10,422 nucleotides of DNA from contig DAIESR010000285.1 of NCBI GenBank assembly GCA_027346205.1, positions 1 to 10,422 of the forward strand, read 5' to 3'. The stretch is from Beijerinckiaceae bacterium. GTDB lineage: Bacteria > Pseudomonadota > Alphaproteobacteria > Rhizobiales > Beijerinckiaceae. The notes beneath the pieces are model-generated. The model saw nothing but the letters and a program-made list of their open reading frames with translations, was not told the origin of the DNA and did no database searches. How positions within the stretch are numbered: position 1 is the stretch's first letter; the number at the start of each line of letters is the position of its first letter. Shown in pieces: positions 5,447 through 10,422 of the stretch. The translations under genes and the position numbers were made by a program.

Positions 5447-7075
5447 ATGACCGATAAGAACAAAACGCCGGGTTCCGAAGATCGTGTGGATCACACGGTC
5501 TTTCGGCCTGCGCCAGGGGGACGTCCTAAGCCGGAGTCGGCAGAGCTGAAACCGGCGCCCGCTGATCAAACGCCTGCTGATCAAATGCCGCAGGCCAGCG
5601 TGCCCGAGGAACGCACGATCTTCCAGCCTCTCGGTCGAAGCCGTCCGGTGCCGAGAGCGCCGGCCAACCCGCCGCCGGCCGCTCCGTCCGGAAACGAGGC
5701 GGCGGATGGTAAGGCCGCGCCGGCCCGCGTCATGCCGGCTGCGAGCGAGTCCGCGGATCATACGATGATTCGGCCCAATCCGGGTGGCCGGCGGGCACCA
5801 CCGCCGCGCGGTTCGGTCGACCGGATGCCGCAAATGCCGAGCCCGGAGGTACCGCGCCGAGCGACGGTCGAAGAGGTAGAGATCGGCGTCATGAATGCCG
5901 ATCCGATCATGCGGGCAGCGGGACCGCTGCTTCTGCTGCTCGGGCGTCTGCGCGCATCTCTGTCACGGGCCCAGGCGCCGAGTCTCGTTCCACAGATCGT
6001 CGAGGCGGTGCAGAAATTTGAAGCCGAATGTCACGCGGCGGGCGTTGTCACGGAAGCGACTAAAAAAGCGAAATATATTCTCTGCGCGACGGCCGATGAA
6101 GTGATCGCCAATCTGCCGGGTGGCGATCGCATCGCCACCCAAGCGAGCGTGACCAGCCGGTTTTTTGGCGAAAGCTCCAACGTCGAACGTTTTTTCGAGG
6201 AACCCGCGGCCCTCAGCGCCGATCCCAACGCCCTTTATCCGATCCTCCAGTTGCAACATGCTTGTCTGGCGCTTGGCTTCGCGGGCTATTCGCGGACGCT
6301 TGCCGGCGACGCCACGGCGCTGCCGCGGATGCAGCATGAGATTTACGAAAAGATCGCGCGGGCACGGCCGCGCGGCTTCCTGCGCTTGTCGCCACACTGG
6401 AAGGGTCAGGCGATGCCGGCGCAAGCGGTCCGGCTGCGGATTCCGTTCTGGGCCGTCGCTGGCATTGTCGGACTCGGGCTCTTCATTCTTTACCTGACTT
6501 TGCGGAGCCTGCTTGCACTGCAGGCCGAGCAGGTTGCCGCGACAATGGCCTCCTTCAATCCGGCAAAGCCGATCGAGATCAGACGGCAGTCCGCCGTGCC
6601 GCCGCCGCAGGCCGCGCCGCCGACGCGGGCGCAAAGCGCGCAACTCGCGCGCATCCGCAAGATCCTCGGGCCGAACATAACCGACGGCACCCTGGCGGTG
6701 GTTGCGACCGCCAATCAGATCATCATTCGCATTCCCAGCCATTTCGTGTTTCAGCGCGACAAAGCGGCGGTGCTCGCGGGCTTTCGGCCGCTTGCCCTTT
6801 ATATCGCCTTGGCGCTCGACGGCGAGAAGGGCTCGATCAAAGTGCTGGTTCACACCGACAATCGAACGGCCGGCAATGATCGCTATGGTTCCAATTTCGA
6901 ATTGTCTTCCGATCGCGCTCGGGCGGTTGGCGCTGTTCTCAAGCAATTGCTCGCGCAGCCCGAACGGGTCGACGCCGAAGGCAAGGGCAGCGATGTTCCG
7001 ATCGCCTCGAATGCCACGCCGCAAGGACGCGCCGAGAACCGCCGGGTCGAGGTCGTCATTGGCCGCAGCGACTGA
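5447..7075 (+). CDS. tssL: TssL, DotU-family T6SS membrane protein with C-terminal OmpA/MotB-like domain
   Basis: 542 residues, an inner-membrane component of the T6SS membrane complex with TssM. The first 140 or so residues are Pro/Ala-rich, disordered and cytoplasmic, and carry three T-[VIM]-[FI] motifs at Thr17, Thr57 and Thr106. The DotU/TssL domain spans about 150-320, with family landmarks YILCATADEVI (210-220), FFGESSNVERFFEE (239-252) and FLRLSPHWKG (311-320). A transmembrane segment at about 333-353 sends the rest to the periplasm. A short Pro/Gln linker leads to an OmpA/MotB-like peptidoglycan-binding domain (about 415-540), with Asp471 in the VHTDN block, LSSDRA with Arg490, and NRRVEVVIG at the end; Asp471 and Arg490 correspond to the diaminopimelate-binding pair. 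This is the extended form of TssL, longer than the minimal DotU-only form. An in-frame TAG at 5441-5443, two codons upstream, makes ATG 5447 the earliest possible start. The Shine-Dalgarno sequence is poor. The gene follows tagH and precedes tssM by 29 bases. Confidence 0.95.
   Translation: MTDKNKTPGSEDRVDHTVFRPAPGGRPKPESAELKPAPADQTPADQMPQASVPEERTIFQPLGRSRPVPRAPANPPPAAPSGNEAADGKAAPARVMPAASESADHTMIRPNPGGRRAPPPRGSVDRMPQMPSPEVPRRATVEEVEIGVMNADPIMRAAGPLLLLLGRLRASLSRAQAPSLVPQIVEAVQKFEAECHAAGVVTEATKKAKYILCATADEVIANLPGGDRIATQASVTSRFFGESSNVERFFEEPAALSADPNALYPILQLQHACLALGFAGYSRTLAGDATALPRMQHEIYEKIARARPRGFLRLSPHWKGQAMPAQAVRLRIPFWAVAGIVGLGLFILYLTLRSLLALQAEQVAATMASFNPAKPIEIRRQSAVPPPQAAPPTRAQSAQLARIRKILGPNITDGTLAVVATANQIIIRIPSHFVFQRDKAAVLAGFRPLALYIALALDGEKGSIKVLVHTDNRTAGNDRYGSNFELSSDRARAVGAVLKQLLAQPERVDAEGKGSDVPIASNATPQGRAENRRVEVVIGRSD
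5486..5800 (+). other. Three phosphothreonine-candidate motifs in the TssL N-terminus
   Basis: The sequence encodes three spaced copies of a short motif: VDHTVFRPAPGGR (Thr17), EERTIFQPLGRSR (Thr57) and ADHTMIRPNPGGR (Thr106). Each has an acidic residue at -2, a basic residue (His or Arg) at -1, V/I/M then F/I at +1/+2, R/Q-P at +3/+4, and a downstream Gly/Arg turn. The segments between them are low-complexity and differ in length, so the conserved cores stand out. Given adjacent FHA genes and the known Fha-phospho-TssL interaction in Agrobacterium, they are strong candidates for kinase sites and FHA docking sites. Phosphorylation itself is inferred. Confidence 0.65.
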
Positions 7076-7104
7076 GCAATAAGAATGATGAAACGGCATC
7101 CGGA

Positions 7105-10100
7105 ATGAAAGTCGACAGGCTCAGCGCATTGCTTGAAAATCTCCTCGCTCGGATGCCGGTCCGATATCGCGCGGCATCGGCGCAGCTCGTCATCAGCGGG
7201 CTCGGCTGTGCCGCGCTGGCGGGTCTGATCTGGTATGGCGGCCCCCTTCTCGGCTTCGGCGATTTTCATCCGTTCGAGGATGCGGCGCCGCGGCTCGTCG
7301 CGATTCTTCTGCTCGTCGGCATTGTCGCTGGCTTCGTTGCGATTCATCAAAGAATACGCCGCGCCAGCGTCGATCGGCTCGCTGCCGGGCTTGGCGTCCA
7401 GGACAGCGATGCGCCGGTGCTTACCGAGCGCATGCACGAGGCGCTCTCCATGTTGCGTGGCCTATCTGGAGGCCGCGCGAATTACCTTTATGATCTTCCC
7501 TGGTATGTGCTGATCGGGCCTCCGGGCTCCGGCAAGACGACGGCGCTTGTCAATTCCGGCCTGCATTTCCCGCTGGTACGCGGCATGGCGCCGGGTGCCA
7601 TCGCTGGTGTCGGCGGCACCCGCTATTGCGACTGGTGGTTCACCGAGGACGCCGTCCTCATCGACACCGCCGGCCGCTATACGACGCAGGATTCGGACAG
7701 CAAAGCCGACCAGAAGAGCTGGTTCGCCTTTCTCGATCTCCTTAAGCGCAATCGGCCGCGCCAGCCGATCAATGGGGTGCTGATCGCGATCAGTCTTGAG
7801 GATCTGCTGACTCTCACACCGGATGAACTCACCGCGCATGTGGAAGCGATCAGATCCCGGCTCATCGAACTGCAGCAAAGGCTCAAGGTCGATCTCCCGG
7901 TCTACGCCCTTTTCACCAAGGCCGATCTCGTTATCGGTTTCATGGAATATTTCAACGATCTCGACGAAACGGGCCGGGCACAAGTCTGGGGCACGACCTT
8001 TCGGACCAAGGACAAGAAGCGCAATTGTGTCGACCGGATTCCGGCCGAATTCACAGCATTGATCGAGCGTTTGAATCTTGCGCTGCCGCTGAAGCTCGAG
8101 GTGGAGAAAGATCCGACCAATCGGGTTTTGCTGTTTGGCTTTCCGGCGCAGATGGCGGCGCTGCGCAATATGGTCGGCGATTTTCTGGGACGGATCTTCG
8201 ATCCTGCGCAACATCGGGTGAATGCCGCCCTGCGGGGTTTTTATTTCACCTCGGGCACGCAGCAGGGTACGCCGATCGATCAATTGCTCGGGGCGCTCGC
8301 GAAGGGTTTTGGCGCGGAAGGTGTGGCCGGGCCGGTCTATTCCGGCCAAGGCAAGAGCTTCTTCCTGACCGATCTGGTCAAGAAGGTGATCATTGGCGAG
8401 GCCGGCTGGGTCTCGAACCATAAATTCAGCCGTCTTGCCGCCGTCGCGAGCTTCGCCTTCATTTTCGTTCTCACACCGATCGTCGCCGGCAGCTGGTGGG
8501 TCAGCTTCACCCACGCCGGTGATGTGATCCAGGAGAACAAGGACGCTGCGGCGCGCTATCGCAAGCTGGTCGGCAATCTCGCCGCGACGCAGACCGTGGA
8601 TGACCGCGACCTTGCCAAGATCTTACCGGCGCTCGATGCGCTTCGCCTGCTGCCGAATGGCTATGCAAGTCGCGGCGCGGACGCCGCCACCCAATCCGAT
8701 GCGATGGGGCTGAGCCAGACGGCGCGATTGCGCTCGGCGGCGGAGACTGCCTATCATGTCGGCCTCGAGCGCCTTATGCGACCGCGCCTGATCTTTCGCC
8801 TCGAGGAACAGCTCGAGGACCATATCAACGATCCGGAATTTCTGTTCAATGGCCTCAAAGTCTATCTGATGCTCGGCGGCTTAAAGACCGTCGACCGGCA
8901 GCTCGTCATCAGCTGGATGGAACATGATTGGGCGCAGAATCTTTATCCGGGACCGAAAAATGCGGCGGGCCGCAAGGATCTCGAACAGCATTTGATCGCC
9001 ATGCTCGATCTCGATACGGGGGGGCAGCGGCTGACCTCGCTCGACGGACCACTGGTCAAGAAATGTCAGGCGACCTTGGCCCGCGTCGATCTCGCGCGCC
9101 ATGCGTTCGACCTGCTCGTCACCAAGGCCAAGGCTGATTTGGGCGAAGAATGGGTTGCGGCCCATCACGCTGGCGAGGGCGGGCTCGTCGTGTTCGACGA
9201 TACGCTCAAAACGGTCCGCGTCCCTTATTTCTATACGCGCGCCGGCTTCGAGCATGCCTTTCTCGGGCGCCTCGACATGGTCGTCAAAGACATGGCGCGC
9301 GACCGATGGGTTCTCGGCTCGGCCGGTAAATCGGATGCGGCTACGATCCAATATAAGAAACTGCCGGAGCGTCTCGCCGAGCTCTATAGTGCCGGTTTCG
9401 TCGCCGCATGGCAGACGGCGATCGACAAATTGAAGATGCGGCCACTTCTTACCGATCGGCCGGTCTATCCGCTTCTCAATGCCGCCGGGCTGATGACATC
9501 GCCTCTCGCGCGCCTGCTCGAATCGATCAAGGAAGAAACCGATCTCAGGAATTTGCCGCAAGCGCGGACGCAACCGGATAGTGTCGCGCGCGCGGCGACG
9601 TCGATCGCAACGGCGCTCTCACCCTATTACGCGTTGGTCGAGGGGAATCGGGGGCGGCGGCCGATCGATACGATCATTTCGGACTTGAGCGATCTTCGTA
9701 CGAATTTGACTCGTTTTGCTACCGCGGAACGACAGAACGACGTCATGAATCGGAGGCTCGCGGGCGCGACCGAGCGGTTGAGGGGTGACGCCGCCAAATT
9801 GCCAGAGCCTTTCGCGAATCTGCTCGGCGCGGTCGCGTCCGATGCGCGGCGTGAAATGTCTCGAGCTGTGGTGGCTCAGGCCGCCGAGACGCTGCGCGAT
9901 CAGATCACGCTGACCTGTCAGGCGACGATCGCCGGCCGCTTCCCCTTTGCACCCGGCGCGCCGCGCGAAGTGGCGCTCGCGGATTTCATCCATATGTTCG
10001 CGCCGCATGGCTTGATCGACAATTTCGTCAAACAATATGTGCTCGCCTCCATCGACGTCGTGGGCAATACATGGACTTGGCGTCCGGGTACGCCGCTCGC

Positions 10101-10422
10101 CCATCAGCTTCCTTCGAAGGCGCTCGCGGAGTTTCAGCGTGCCGCGAAAATTCGCGATGCGTTTTTTGATGCCGACAGCACCCGTCTGGGCTTTTCGTTG
10201 ACCGTGGTGCCGCCTTCGACCTCGAGCGTACGGCTGGATGTCGATAACACGATCATTGACGGCCGCAACGGTCCGTCGACACTGCAATGGCCGGGCAGCG
10301 GCGCGATGCATCGCGCTGCCATTGTCTTCGAAACATCCAATCGTGCGGCCAGCTCGATCGAGAAAACCGGGGCTTGGGCGTTCTATCGGTTGCTCGAAGC
10401 GGGTCACTTGACGAATGAGGGC
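7105..10422 (+). CDS. tssM: TssM, IcmF-family T6SS inner-membrane protein (3' end cut by window edge)
   Basis: The frame is open without a stop from ATG 7105 to the last base, giving 1106 residues; the C-terminus is missing. Two transmembrane helices (about 28-50 and 62-82) flank a short periplasmic loop. A cytoplasmic NTPase-like domain follows, with Walker A GPPGSGKT at 138-145 and a switch-like DTAGR at 187-191. The IcmF-related block runs to RGFYFTSGTQQGTP, a third transmembrane helix lies at about 444-468, and the long periplasmic part reaches the family's late FPFAPGAPREVALADF region. TssM bridges the inner membrane and the outer-membrane lipoprotein TssJ, and binds TssL. Both nucleotide-binding motifs look intact, which is not true of every TssM. 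From family length I expect most of the protein to be present here. It is the last visible gene of the operon, 29 bases after tssL. No clear Shine-Dalgarno sequence precedes the ATG; the two ATGs at 7085 and 7088 are in another frame. Confidence 0.96.
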   Translation, partial: MKVDRLSALLENLLARMPVRYRAASAQLVISGLGCAALAGLIWYGGPLLGFGDFHPFEDAAPRLVAILLLVGIVAGFVAIHQRIRRASVDRLAAGLGVQDSDAPVLTERMHEALSMLRGLSGGRANYLYDLPWYVLIGPPGSGKTTALVNSGLHFPLVRGMAPGAIAGVGGTRYCDWWFTEDAVLIDTAGRYTTQDSDSKADQKSWFAFLDLLKRNRPRQPINGVLIAISLEDLLTLTPDELTAHVEAIRSRLIELQQRLKVDLPVYALFTKADLVIGFMEYFNDLDETGRAQVWGTTFRTKDKKRNCVDRIPAEFTALIERLNLALPLKLEVEKDPTNRVLLFGFPAQMAALRNMVGDFLGRIFDPAQHRVNAALRGFYFTSGTQQGTPIDQLLGALAKGFGAEGVAGPVYSGQGKSFFLTDLVKKVIIGEAGWVSNHKFSRLAAVASFAFIFVLTPIVAGSWWVSFTHAGDVIQENKDAAARYRKLVGNLAATQTVDDRDLAKILPALDALRLLPNGYASRGADAATQSDAMGLSQTARLRSAAETAYHVGLERLMRPRLIFRLEEQLEDHINDPEFLFNGLKVYLMLGGLKTVDRQLVISWMEHDWAQNLYPGPKNAAGRKDLEQHLIAMLDLDTGGQRLTSLDGPLVKKCQATLARVDLARHAFDLLVTKAKADLGEEWVAAHHAGEGGLVVFDDTLKTVRVPYFYTRAGFEHAFLGRLDMVVKDMARDRWVLGSAGKSDAATIQYKKLPERLAELYSAGFVAAWQTAIDKLKMRPLLTDRPVYPLLNAAGLMTSPLARLLESIKEETDLRNLPQARTQPDSVARAATSIATALSPYYALVEGNRGRRPIDTIISDLSDLRTNLTRFATAERQNDVMNRRLAGATERLRGDAAKLPEPFANLLGAVASDARREMSRAVVAQAAETLRDQITLTCQATIAGRFPFAPGAPREVALADFIHMFAPHGLIDNFVKQYVLASIDVVGNTWTWRPGTPLAHQLPSKALAEFQRAAKIRDAFFDADSTRLGFSLTVVPPSTSSVRLDVDNTIIDGRNGPSTLQWPGSGAMHRAAIVFETSNRAASSIEKTGAWAFYRLLEAGHLTNEG

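Noticed and set aside
5963-7099. Long minus-strand open frame of 378 codons opposite tssL
   Set aside because: It lies wholly antisense to a well-supported TssL with clear domains. Its product is Arg/Gly-rich with no recognisable fold. Long antisense frames are expected in GC-rich genes.
7462-8514. Minus-strand open frame of 350 codons opposite tssM
   Set aside because: It is antisense to the Walker A and IcmF region of TssM, has no domain signature, and is explained by GC-rich codon bias.

Overview
The window is GC-rich and strongly coding, and its gene content points to an alphaproteobacterium, most likely of the Rhizobiales (Hyphomicrobiales), possibly near Beijerinckiaceae. That placement is an inference. 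It rests on protein style and on an intergenic palindromic repeat (about 98-240) with the 'AAAACCGGTTTCCACTTTT' signature that I remember from Rhizobiales genomes. It was not tested by a search.

Layout: (1) 1-86, the last 27 codons of an unidentified + strand gene. (2) 87-379, non-coding, holding a nested palindromic repeat element (98-240) and a hairpin with an internal 16-bp tandem repeat (268-315). (3) 380-2980, minus strand, an 866-residue exported caspase-family (C14) protein with seven cysteine-pair helical repeats, a peptidoglycan-binding-like module and a basic/His/Gly-rich tail. (4) 2981-3342, a divergent intergenic region with a weak promoter candidate for the caspase gene and a perfect 7-7-7 inverted repeat ahead of the rightward genes. 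(5) 3343-10422, a tightly packed + strand type VI secretion (T6SS) operon: a short stand-alone FHA protein, a full-length TagH/Fha-type FHA protein, TssL (DotU domain plus membrane anchor plus OmpA/MotB-like domain), and TssM (IcmF), which runs off the right edge.

How the genes fit together: TssL and TssM are inner-membrane parts of the T6SS membrane complex. TssM spans the envelope, and this TssL carries its own peptidoglycan-binding domain. FHA proteins read phosphothreonine in the post-translational control of T6SS. In Agrobacterium tumefaciens, Fha binds a phosphorylated threonine in the N-terminal region of TssL. Here the disordered TssL N-terminus carries three copies of a D/E-x-T-hydrophobic-F/I motif (Thr17, Thr57, Thr106), and the operon encodes two FHA proteins whose FHA halves are about 57% identical by hand count. 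The most interesting idea is therefore a multivalent phospho-switch: several phospho-sites on TssL read by a duplicated FHA pair. No Ser/Thr kinase or phosphatase lies in the window. The divergent caspase protein may be linked to the T6SS locus, but only its position supports that.
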